DNA of 64,000 nt from Xiphydria camelus (taxonomy: Eukaryota > Arthropoda > Insecta > Hymenoptera > Xiphydriidae). Made by a program: the position numbers and the translations under genes. Positions 12,201 through 24,900 of the stretch are shown one piece after another; position 1 is the stretch's first letter; every line of letters starts with the position of its first letter. Under the pieces are notes generated by a model. It was not told the DNA's origin and searched no databases. It worked only from the letters and a program-made list of their open reading frames with translations. The stretch covers positions 25,913,546 to 25,977,545 of the forward strand of contig OY783199.1 in the NCBI GenBank assembly GCA_963678675.1. Direction: 5' to 3'.

Positions 12201-15200
12201 TCGGGCTCTATTCATCGACAGCAAAATGAAATGTCTCGGCAAAGCGTCTCGTCGGGGAATGATGAAGAAAATTCTTTTTATCAATGTCAGCTCCACACCC
12301 GTCTGCCGGTCTTCGCCGACCTTGACTGACGAATTTTCGAGTATGCACAAAACAAATTGCCAAGCGCGCGATGTTTAATGCAGGAGGCAGCTCATGTTAA
12401 GATATCCCGACATCCGACGTTTAGACGGCAATGAGTCGTCAGCTACTTCAAAGGCGTCCGGAATACTAATCGCGCTTGCGCACTTTTTATTGAGAGGTCG
12501 TTCTAACGATCGGATCGACCGACTTTGCGAAAAACACGCGGGAGACCTTGAAGAGGTCCGCGCCCCCTTCGTGTCACGTTTCCGGTGAGAAAATGCAGAG
12601 ATCACGCAGCTACAGGGTCGTCCGGAGACGCCGATCGTATAGCCATGGTGAACGATGATTCGTGCTTTACGTGGTAAAGAATTACCCGAGTCGGCTATTT
12701 TACTTGTAGATTTTGTCATTTGCCAGGCAAATCGATCCTGAGTTATTTCGATATTTGGTACGTAGTGTATATTTTAGACACATGCAATGGTGGCTGAACA
12801 AATACATACGTGTATCGTAGGATAAAAACGAGTTTATGTTTCAGAAATTTAAAAAGTTGTTTGCCACGTTTCAAAAATTGAATATGCAGTAGGATGTAGA
12901 GTGATAAACACTTCAATCGTAATTTTCTATTTATTCGCCCAGAAATTTTTATACTACAATGCGCTTCGAAACTTTTTGTACGTAAGAATATACTTTTTAA
13001 AAAACCATTACATCAACGTTGACTAAGAATTCGCGCAAGAAGCGAAATAATCGCGATATCGAAGCGAACGCCACCGAGTAGATACGACTGATCGAACGAA
13101 GTCCTTTTCTAATCATCCACAGCCACTCAACCTCGTTTTCCCCTGACTTCGACAAATCCGCTAACGGCGCGTGTCCGTTCCATTCCTCATCTCCTCGCGA
13201 AGAAGCCTTCATTAGTCGACTCTCGCGCGCGTCAAATGATAAAATCTCAGCGTCCCACTTCCGAAGACGAGTTTGCGCGCGCTGCAGCGTATCGTTTTAA
13301 TTATGCGCGCATCGAAGATGAAAAAGAGGCGGAGGAGCGAAGGGGTGACGCAAAATGCGTCGCTAATTACAATCGAATTAATTTTCTGGCGATATGGGGA
13401 CGACGAGGTGCGAATCTGGGCGGTGCAACCTGCCTTATGCACACCGTCGTTGCATCACTGACTCGACCAGGTGACGAAGTTTAACTTGAACTCCGTTTTC
13501 GTCGGAAGACGAGATGTGGAACGAGAATTGAGAGGAAACATCGCGTTTATAAAATTACCGATCGATCACCACAACTGCAATTTCCCTCGTTTGGCAGATT
13601 GTCGCGAAAAGAATACAAAATACAAGCCAGTTACTCACCGAAAGGGTCAAGTGTCCCAAAAACTCGAAAGCTCCGGATCAGAGAAAACGGTACGCCGATC
13701 CACGCGAACTGAGACACGCGCGCGTTGACCGTTGCCTAAATCCTGACTGTTCGGATCGTTGGACCTCGGAAGCAACAATCGGACGAGAGCATTGTTGTCC
13801 CCGAGTTTCCTCCGCGGTCTGAGGACGCATGCGCGATCTACCAACCACTGCTAAAATTCTCCCACTCTCTTCGGCATCGACCGCAACAAATTTCCTCCAC
13901 CACGAGTCTCCGAGCGCGCCTGTAAGTAGCTTTTCAGTTAGAAGTGAAAGGGTTGTGGGGAAGGTGGAGCGGGGAGGGCGGCTAGAGACAAAGTGGATTT
14001 TCTCTCGTCCTTTTTATCGGTGTATTCAAGGTTAAATTGATTCGCCCAGTTTGTCACTGCACCGTGACTCCGAATCCCGGGTTTGGATGATGAAACTGAT
14101 TTTTCGATCGGCTTTTCGATTTTCCTTCGTAAGGCTGCATCGGTGATTTGACGATAACGCGATCGGTGTATTCGTGTCGCGAATGGAAAATATTAAAAAA
14201 TATCACTTCGTTGATTCGCCTTTTTCGATGGGCATTGGTAGATAAAATGTTGGCCTTCGATGGTATCTGTATTTTGTTGTTTGATTAGAAATAATTATCT
14301 ACGCGGTATCTATACATACACGTGCCACATTTATACGAATTTTTCTTATATTACTTATTACGAGTGATAACAATCTCGCTGAGTTGACAGATTGCTCGAT
14401 GATAATTAAGGCGCGTCTGCGTATTATTCAAAAGTCACACTAGACGCCGTGCTTCGTTTCTTCTTATAAGCCAATGCTTCATCTTTGAGCATCGTTCATG
14501 AATTTTCTACAATATGGACTGCAAGGCGATATGATCTTTTATTATTTGTATCTTACGCCGAAATTTTACGATCAAAAACATTTCGAACTCCTGCCGATAT
14601 AGACAGAGGCGACCTAGTCGATAAATAGCCCGGTACCAGGGATGCGGAGGAGAATGGATCAGCGACGTCTGCTAGGTGGTACCGCGCACGACTTTCACCG
14701 GCCAAAGAAGTCCTGGCTCTCTGCTCAGCCGATTGTATAATCGCGAATTGAATCACGCGACAGGCCGGCCAAAAGATTCGCGAGACCTTCGATCGAATCA
14801 AATCGATTTTATCTAAGAGATTTCTTCCAGATTCGTCGATCATTTTCAATGTTCGCTTTGCCTTACGAATTTTTCGATCGTATCGCTTAAAGACGAGTCG
14901 GTGATTATTCTGGTAAATCCCTCCTGGAATGGAAGAAATCACGCGATAGAGTTCCCGATTGCCGTGTACACCGCAGTCGAGTTTCGCGTATTTCGGCGAT
15001 CGGACTTTCGCTGCCGTCCCGGAAGAAAAAAAATAAGAAAGGGACTGGGATAAGAAGAAAATACTCGAACCCGTTTTCAGCCGCTCGGATCGCGCCAGCT
15101 TGCGTAACTCTCGTTTCAATGTTATAATTCAGGTGAGGCGGCGGGACGAGAAGAAGGAGAAGGTAAATAAAATCGAAGCGAAGTCTTGTCTGGAAAGCGG

Positions 15201-16620
15201 AAAGAGCCGAGCGTTTCTTCCGGTTTTCCATGAAATTCTAATCGACTCGTTGAATCTGTAAGTTCATCGATTCCCATCGGGAAAGGCGGCTACCGCTACC
15301 GCGACCGCGTAGCCTGTCGTAACGATGACGGTCCCTCGCAGAAATGAAATTCGAAAGCCGTGCGGAATTTCATAACATTTTTCTGTTTATCCTGCGGCGG
15401 GAAAGCGGGGAGTCCTTGCTTGGATCACGACAGGACTTTTATCTACTCGATGTGGCAACGAATACAATGTTTCTAGTTGAAACAGCACAACGTCGCACGG
15501 CGTTAACGTTGCAATAGGGAGCATACATTGTAAAATCGTTTCGAGGGTGGAAAAAGGCCAACGGTTATTTTAACTATTGGATCGTTTCTTCGTAACCGCA
15601 CAGTATATCTGCCCGCCTGGAATTGAGACGAAGGATCGCGATTTCTTCCGCACGTGATTCTCGTTTAACGCTCTGCTCGTGTTATGGGAACCGGAATCAA
15701 ATGTAAATGACGATGCATTTAGAGCAAGTTGGCCTGTTCGCTCGAACACCGGCCTCGAACTTTCTCCGTTGACCTTAAAAACCGGAACGCTGTGCGCCAG
15801 GAAGGAAAGTGCATCGCCCTGCACTCGAGAAGCCCGTTAGAGTAGCATAGAGCTCCCTTCAAATTGACGATTGTTCAAAAATAATGAGAAAAGAAGTCGT
15901 CGTGATGTTCAAATATCATCAATGTTATGCCAGTCAAAAAGAATGAGGCGGTCTAACCGATTTTCTTAGAAGGCAATAGAGATAAGCGGAGAAATGTAGC
16001 AAAAAAGGCGAAAGGAAAGTCGCGCGAATTATTGCGACGGTGAATATAGTTGTAAGGTACGCTTTGAAAGATTTCTGAGTAATAGATAAGCGTCTAATTG
16101 CCGAGACGTTAATTTAACCGACCGACATCTATATTGGTTACGCCGATCGTAATAATAAACATTAATAAAATCACGTTAGGTATTGCCGCACAAGCTTCAA
16201 GCGCGTGATGACTTGGCATGATTTAAAATTTTTCTCCATAGAGACACTGCCGACGGCTATAGGGAAATTTTATTTGCTCGCTTACGAAATGTGAAAGAGA
16301 ACGACTCCTTACGGCATCGATATTCGACGCGTCGTCGCCGACGGAGTAAATTGTGAGAGAAATAGCAATGCATTTTCTCCGATAACTGTTCCTCCCTCCC
16401 TCCACGGTTCCAATACTGTCCATCACCCCGTCTCCGTTTCCTATATGCTACAATCCTTCCCGAAGGTGCTGATGGGGAGGAGCCCCTTAAACTTAATTAC
16501 ACGCGATTAAATACTTATAAGTTATTTCCACGAGAAGATAAAGGTAATCGTTTAATTAGGAATTCAGCTGCATACATATATAAACGCTATGAGTATGTGG
16601 AGATACGTATGTAAGGATAC
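9220..16620. other. Intergenic stretch, no gene recognised
   Basis: It should contain the non-coding first exon and promoter of the CRAL-TRIO gene on the minus strand, but I cannot place them. Open frames reach 188 codons (14553-15119 minus), yet none has recognisable domains or supporting splice sites. A (GAA)n run lies at about 9756-9780. No RNA gene is seen. Confidence 0.45.
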
Positions 16621-16877
16621 CAATTGAAGAGTGGAAATTAGAAAGGACCTAAGCGCCATTTTTCACAGACTTCAGTTTTTGACATAGAAAGGTTCTAAGG
16701 ACATGTCTTTATGTCCTATGAAAGGTTCTAAGCGCCAATGTTGAAATAATATTTTAATATTGGCGCTTAGAACATTTCATAAGACATAAAGACATGTCCT
16801 TAGAACCTTTCTATGTCAAAAACTGAAGTCTGTGAAAAATGGCACTTAGGCCCTTTCTAATTTCCACTCTTCAATTG
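16621..16877. mobile_element. Near-perfect 257-bp palindromic foldback element
   Basis: The arms are about 16621-16745 and 16753-16877, almost exact reverse complements, around a short AT-rich centre (AATAATATTTTAAT). The outer ends read CAATTGAAGAGTGG and CCACTCTTCAATTG. Very few mismatches mean either recent insertion or gene conversion. I see no clear target-site duplication. As RNA it would form a hairpin of about 120 bp. Confidence 0.9.
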
Positions 16878-18966
16878 TCGTTCTGTTTCCCGACTTACCA
16901 GATTGAAGTTTAACTCGACGGCTGGCGGCGGTTGCGAGATGAACGGGATTGAAGTTCTCGGAGTGATGAAATAAATTATTTAAAATAGAAGTCGCGGTCG
17001 GTACCTCCAACCGAGATGAAAATAAAGGTTGGGTTCACTGATAAAGACACTGATTGATTTATTTATCTTATACGTGTACGTTCACTTTGAATGCAACGTG
17101 TCGATAGGTACACACACCTATGACCGTGTGTCTCGCTATGGTTTTTTCGAATAACAAAAAGTAGCGACACGATCGGTAGCATTTTACTTCTTGTTTTCAA
17201 TCGATACATCGCGCTTTAAACAATATAATACATATACAATCCATTTATACCTATAAACACTATTGGTCACTGCGACGGTTGAATTCGGCATTGTACCCGG
17301 AGTGACGTTTGCATCGACGGTTCCCCGTTAGTCCAATGAGTCGTTCCGTGCGACTCTGTCTTTTTCTTAATGATCCGAAAACAATGACGAAATACTCAGG
17401 GTCGTCGGAAAAATCGTTCGATTTTCGAAATAGGCCGCTAGACCAATCACCCTTTGCTTCGAGAAAGAAGAAAGAGATACACGTGTCACGCGCGCGCGCG
17501 GAAATGAGACAATTGCAGTTCAACAATAATTTCGCGGGACACGCGATATTACGCCATGATAGGATCATTACTGTGTGTACAAGTCAATTACTCCGATAAA
17601 TTTATCTCCTATTTTCGAGCATTTAAATGAAGAATTTCAACGATATATTGGCACCCCACGAACTTCGCCCTATCGCGAGTTATCGCATTTGTGTGAGACT
17701 CGATAATTGACTCTCTGGAAAATCTCCAGAAATCCGTATCGTGTGCAAAAATTCGGGGTGAAAAGAATAATGGAAATATCAGATCGTCGAAGAGGTTCGG
17801 TCATCGCAAAGACCGCAAGGTCTTTGGCACCAGTCATTACTTTCTCGCGAAGATGCGAAGAGGGGATTCGTTGAACGACGACCGTGTCGACCGACTGCCT
17901 TTTGTGGATACTAAATCTCGATCGATCGAGAAAGGCGTGGCTCGCGTGTGAAATTTTAAATGTAAATTCAAAAATATCTGCAGTACGCTCGGTGGAAGAT
18001 ACTAAATTTGTTCGGTTTTCCAGGGAGCCTCTCCCCTCACACCCTTGTATGGCAAATTGCGAATAGGACGAAGCAAAGCTACGTACTTTTTTATAAGTTT
18101 ATATACACCATGAAATATATACGTTGCGATAAGAATAAAATAAGAAGAGGAAGAAGAATATATTGATAATGATAAATAAGATAATTAGAATAATAGTATG
18201 GTCATAATTACATACATATACGTCAATATGTCTACACGCGTCGCTATAAGCGTCGATGTATTAATCGTATCGACGAATATAGAGGTCCATACGTGACGAT
18301 GTGTACATATTATACGTATGCATTTTACAAGATACAATATATCTTCGAAACGATATTACGGACGAGCTTCTCGCTGAACGAACGGAAGCTCAGCTTCGAT
18401 ATCCCGCACATCGCTTGCCCAGTCATCGAACTCCCAACGCGATGAATCAAACTGATTACCATTTACACGCACGAAGTTTTTACGAACGATGATTTCTCCG
18501 CGCGAGCTACGAACGCTGTGCTATTGGTATGTACAGTGACGATAATCGACAGCTATAAATTACGACGCGTACGTCCAATGACGAAAAGAAATGATCTCGC
18601 GTATGTAACAGTAGTGCGTTGCGTTTCATATTACGCTGTAATCCGGTTTAGCGGTTGCCGTCCGTAGGCGCAACCGACTCCAGCTGCGCCTGATTGATAG
18701 CAGCCACCTGACTTCGCGACAAATAAGTTGCCTTTCGTCAGGTGCAGCTAGAGTCTGTACTGTTGCTGCTATGGAAGACAACCATGAGAAAGTCTATCGC
18801 CTTATATATGAATGCATATATGAATATCTCTACGCTCACAGATATATGCATGCATGAGCCAAAACGCGAGCACATGCGGACTCTTTTTGAAAGAAAATGA
18901 TAAATCACGATTCGATTCAAAACTCGATATTTCTTTACAAAATCAAGCTCAAACCCTTTCGCAGGA
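16878..18966. other. Rhophilin 3' flank and probable 3' UTR
   Basis: No coding frame is supported. The part next to 18967 should be the 3' untranslated region of the minus-strand rhophilin gene; no canonical AATAAA stands out close to the stop, the nearest on that strand being near 17055. Confidence 0.4.
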
Positions 18967-21900
18967 TCATCTCAGGATCACGTTGTCGAAGGTAAGGTCC
19001 CTGCTGTCGCGTTGCCCGCCCGATTTCTTGAACGGATTCCAAGGAAGCCTTCGAACTACGTGAGCCGTCGTCACGGAACCCGCGGGACTCGGCTGACCGG
19101 AAGACACCCCTGAAGAACTACTCGCTGATACGCTTCCCTTATCGTGATGGCTGGGTTTCACTGGTTTCTGTGGAGCACATTTTTTTCGTATTTTCGTTTC
19201 CCCGTGCGAGGTTTCTTAACGAGGACAAAAGGAGGATATAATAATATTTAAACACTTCGCTAGTCACCTTTAAATAATTCCTGTCCATCGGCGTTACCAG
19301 TTTCAGACTAATGGCATCACCGCACTGCTTGATAAGCCGTACGACTTGGTCGTGGGACGCCCACTTGACGTCCTTGTCACCGATGCTAACTATGAAATCG
19401 CCCTCCTTCATTCCTCCAAGCTGAAGCGAGAGAATTCAATGATTACTTCGTGATTTCCGGGAGAACTTACTCTTCCGTACTTTCCGGCGGCGATAGCGAG
19501 AAATGTCAGACTTACGTCGGCCAAAGAATTGTGATCGACAGCCGCAACTATAACGGGTGCGTCACCGCGCACACTGAATCCGAAGCCCTCGCCGCCGGGA
19601 CCCCTTTGAAGCTGAACGAGCCTCGGAGCCGTCCAATGCCTCTTTGCCGAAAATATCGCCACCGGACCCAGCGCTCTGAAGAGATCATCTACTCCGTGCT
19701 GACCGAAGTCCGGATGCGTGAGACTTAATTGAAACTTTGTAGAAGCTGAAGAGAAAATGACGGTACGTGTCAATTATCGCATGCGGATATTTGTTTAATC
19801 GGGGGATTGTGCCGAAGAAAAAATATTTACCAAGTATGTGAGGAGCGTCGAGTAGTTCCCGAAAATCGTCTTCTTCGCCGGATCGATTGTACTCCTCGAG
19901 CGTGGAGTCGTGCGCTCTCTTGAGGAGTCTCGCCAAAGCCTGCTTGCCCTTTAACTCCCTGCACATCCTTTGCATTCGTTGACTCTCCTCGTGGATCACT
20001 AGAGCCTCTCTCAAGTGCGCTCGTCCTGAAGACACACAAGGCTCTTATTGTATCACTGATATAATGCCGTACTATCCCGAGAATAACGTCGAAGAAGCGC
20101 TTTTGCAGAGACTTGGCGAAGAAGAAAAAGAAACGTTTCGTACCCAATAATTTTCGCTCGTTATCATCCTTAGGCACTGTCAGATCGATCTGCGTTTTTC
20201 CGTCGCTCTCCTGAATGTGCTCCAACGTGAGTTTATTTTCCCTCCGAAACTCCGCGATCGGTCGAGCGAATAAACCAGCGGCGCAATGCTTGTGCGAGAG
20301 CGCCAGGTGATGTTCGCGCTTGACGATGACCAAAGAGACCCAGGACTCGGGAACGTAGTCCCGGACAGGTTCTCGTGATATTAATCCGTGCACGTCGTTG
20401 TAAACTGCCGCCACCTGAGACGGGAAAAAACATATGAATTTTAATACCATTTCAGAATGTGAGAACGAGGAGATGATTCGTATTTAAATTACTCCAGAAT
20501 TGAAGATCCCTTCGAATAAAATGATAGAGCTTACTTGAGCAGCTTCTTGAGCAAGATCCAAACAAACGTCGATACTCCTACCCTCCCTCGACTGCAACTC
20601 CAACTTTTCAAAGAGACATTCTCTCGCTTGAGCCTGAGAAGACGACGAAGATTCGCATTGAATGAACTTTCTCAGATTCTCTAGTAGGAACTGATTTAGT
20701 ACAGAAATAGACCATGTGTTTGATAATGAGAAAAGACCGCCTTTTAAGGATCTCCGCTAAAGGAGGCAAAGATACAGAGGCGGTTACATGGCGAAACATT
20801 AACCGAAAGAAATGTAAATGAAAAGAAAAAAAGAATGTAAGTCTCTCTTGGAGACCTGTACCATCGTATCAAACAAGCCGCACCTCTGAATACTACTCAG
20901 ATGTCATGATTTATGTTAATTTTCAAGTAAGTCTTCGAGCCGTCCCGCGCAATCAGACACTCGAACGATCCCATCCATCGTTAGTCATTCTATTGTAATG
21001 AAATTTGTATGCTAATGCGGGACAACGATGACTCGACGAAATAGAGACAGACAGTCTTTGAATCGAAAATAGGTAACACATTTGTAAGTGTTTCTATTAT
21101 CGTTCCGTCGCGTAATATTACTACTAATTCTTCCACTCTAATAGAGCAATAAGAATTTTAATATTACACAGTATGTCAAGACAACCACGACATTTTACAC
21201 GGGTAACTACAAGATCAATGTAACAAACTCACCAGCATCAACTGCACCAACATCTCCAACATCTCCGGACCCAAGTCCATGCTCGGTGCGTTCGTAAAAT
21301 TTTCGTGAATGTATTTGAAGGTCCCCGCAGCCCTCAAAAATGCATCCACAGCCTGATCCAACCCGCGCGCCGTTTTTCGATCCTGCCTTGCGCCCAATTG
21401 CGTATAGAGAGCGCCGGCATTGAACAGAACCGACGCCTTCTCAAAGGCAACGGTTCGCTGGCAACTGGGCACACCGGTTAGCGAGTCGAACCACTCGAAG
21501 TAGATCCCTAAACTTCGATCGGGGGGAAAGAAGCGTCTCTCTATGAAATAGAGCTGATTGTAGTACCGCAGGAGCAGCGCTATTCCGGCAGAGTCTCTGG
21601 TAGGAGTTCTCATCGCCTGAAATAATTATAATTTATGAGACGAGCAGAACTTTTTCTCGATAAAAAGAGCGACGGCAGGAATATAACCTGGATACCAGTT
21701 CTAGTCAAGCTCGTATATTGGCAGGATATCTGAACTATTCTATAGATAGATATAGAAATAAACGACAAGGAACGCGGAGATTCGAGATAGATGTTTAAAA
21801 TAGTGTGAGAATTTCTTCGCGTGGAGAATCTGCTCTTCGCGGCTGGTGGAATTATCGAACCAGGAACGCGACGTTAATTATTTAACACCTATGTACGAAG

Positions 21901-24900
21901 TGGAATGAATAAAGAAACATTAGGTAGAAGACAACATATCGATTTCTTGCCCCCTATTTTATTCCTCCTGTAATTGGTGAAAATTATTATTTCCCGTTTA
22001 CCTTTGGATAATGAGTTTCTGGCTCCGGGCAAAGAATAGATCGAGTGAAAGTTTCCCGAAGGTATATATTATAAAAATCAAGGAGAAGTGATTTCTCATG
22101 GTTTCGTTTCATTCGGAGAAGTTGCGAAACTGCAATTTCCGATATCCAATTTTTCGACATTGTCGAATACGTAAAGTGAAACGGAAGAAAAACATTCCCT
22201 TTTATTCAGCGCTTCCTGCCGAAGTGCAGAAGGCGATAAACGAGACTTCGGTAAATCACCCTTTTATCGATTTGCATTCTGAAACGATGATTTACTCCCG
22301 ACGTCGACGTACGTTCAGTCGACTTTCGTATTGGTGAAATTCCTGCGGCGGGAACCCCTTTTCTACGCCGAACATAATAGCTGCTGATTGTATTTTATGC
22401 TGTCGATAACTCACGGGATTTATCGCGATCTCCCTCCGCATGCGTTTAGATCGGAAGTGAAGTGGCTGTGTTAAGTGCCCGCGGCTCGTTAATCATTTAA
22501 ATATTATTTTACCAAAGGGGCTGCATTTATCAATACGCTACACTGCTGAATGGGATTTCTTGTGTTCGAGGAAGAAATACTTCCTGCTTCCGATTATCTA
22601 TTTCCCGTAATATTAAAGGAGAATTTTTATTGTTCTATGTGAAATGCTTACCTGCCTGGTGTCCATGAGATCTGCGATCGCCTCCTCATAATTTCCTCCG
22701 TCCTCGCTGTAGTGCTCGAGAATGAAGTCCTGTAAAAAAAAAAGAAAACGTCACTAAATTAATAGCCAGTGAAATAATTAATTGAATATCGATTCGCGAA
22801 TTCTATTTCTGCCATATCAGTAATACGAAGAGTACCGATAGATTATTCGTCCACTATCAAGGGATGGCGACGGATAAACACGCCCCTGGTTGCCCCGCGA
22901 TGTTAAATCGATATTTCGAGGCGAATTTCAAGAGCTTGGATTCAATCGCGCGTACAAACGGGAAAAAGGTTTTGAAATAAATCAAACGAATTACACGCAA
23001 AACGACGATGACGAGAATAACGGTAGATCTGATCAGAAAGAGATCGGAGCACAACGAGGGTGAAATTTCCACCCTCGAGGAAATATCCCTCCACCAGGAG
23101 AACATCGAGAAGATCGAGTTGCTGAATAACCTCTGCAGGAATCTGAAGATTCTGCTACTCCAATCTAACTTGATCTCGAAGATAGAAAATCTGAACAAGC
23201 TCAAAAAGCTGGAATACTTGAATTTGGCCCTGAACAATATAGAGCTTATCGAGAATTTGGAGGGTCTCGAGAGTCTGCAGAAATTGGACCTCACGGTGAA
23301 CTTTGTCGGCGATTTGCAGTGTGTAAAAAATTTGAGGTATTTCCACGCATCGCTGGAGTTTTATTTCCTCGATTTTATCACGCTCTTTCTCTCTCGCGTT
23401 GCATCCTCTCGAAAACTTGAGATATTCGTCGTCACGCTTTTTCGATCCTGCCAGATGCAACGAAAATTTGCGCCAGTTGATACTCACCGGGAACCCTTGC
23501 TCGGATTACGAGGGATACAGGGACTACGTTGTGGCGACGCTGCCCCAACTGAAGGAGCTGGACATGAGGGAGGTCGAGAGGTCGGAGCGCATAAAGGCTT
23601 TGCAGAGGTACGCCGAGACCCAGGGAGACGTGATCCGTGGATACCGGAAGTACGCGAAGATACGAGAACAGCAGATACTTCGGCATCGCGCGGAGCGGGA
23701 GAAGCCGAGGATTACCGAGTTAAAGGTATGCAGGGAGAACACCGCGCGGAAGGTGATGCATCGTACTTCGCAGTTGCGCGTCTCTCTTCCGGGGGGTAAT
23801 AAATTCCACGATTGCAGGACGACGAAGACGACGAGGAAGCGGAAAATGAAAGATTTTGGAAGGGCACGAGCTATCACACCCCGGAGGATCGCGTGGCCAT
23901 AGCCGAACGAACCATGAAGATCGAGGAGAAAAAAAATAAATCCAATGCGAAGGAAGACAAGCCGAAGTACGTTCCGAAGCTATTCAGTCCCGAGGGAAGA
24001 CCCTACAATATGAATCAACCGAAAGTTCGTTTCACGATGGACGACGAAAAGGACCCTGACAACGTCATCCTCGACATCTCCGTGTATAAGTGAGAATCAC
24101 ATCCAGATCACAAGTTTTCGCCCAAACTGTGTTTTTTAACCAAATCCAACGCAATACTGTGTATTTCTAAGGACGTAGTCTGCGCAATTTTGGCATAATC
24201 CAAATTATACTATTTTTTATCAAAAACGGAGGACGCGTAAAAAACTTTAACGACGCGTAACTGATTTCAGACATTTGGACACGTCTTACTTGGACGTCGA
24301 CGTGCAGCCCGAATACGTGCGCGTGACGATAAAGGGTAAAATACTGCAACTGACCCTTCCCTGCGAGGTCTCGACTCAGAAGAGCTCCGTCAAACGGAAC
24401 ACGACGACCGGGCACCTGGTGATTACCATGCCTCGTACGCGATCCGTGGTCGCGACGACGAAAGCGGAAGTTCGTCCGGCCGACGAGATCGTGAAAAAAG
24501 ACAGCTCACGGGTAATCGCGGCGGCGGGGTCGTCGAGGCGCGAACTCCTGGAGATCGGTCCACCGCGCGACGATCTGGATTTCTCGAAAATCGTCGAGCG
24601 CACCGTGGCGCGCGGCAGGAGTCGCGAGCGGAAAGCGCGTCGCGAGGAGTTCATCGACGACCCGGACGTACCGCCGTTGGAGTGAACTATTATCGATTTC
24701 GATCTGGCGTCACGAGCTGGAAGGATGCGGTGGACCACCGTTCGACCCGGCCGAGGAATAAGGCGGAGAGGAAAGAGAAGTTTCTTATCTCGGGGCCGGG
24801 AGCGCTCGGAGCGTAGCGTCCGCAGCCTTCCGCGCGGTAGACGAAAGTCGAAGAACTCGTATAGGTCTACGGGAGAGTGAGGTGAAATTAAAGAAAGAAC

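Noticed and set aside
14553..15119. 188-codon open frame on the minus strand
   Set aside because: No recognisable domain, no matching splice sites, and similar lengths occur by chance on both strands throughout this CpG-rich sequence.
23399..23454. In-frame ATG start at 23399 for the tilB second exon
   Set aside because: The true exon begins at 23455 after CCTGCCAG; the preceding bases are intron and break the LRR alignment.
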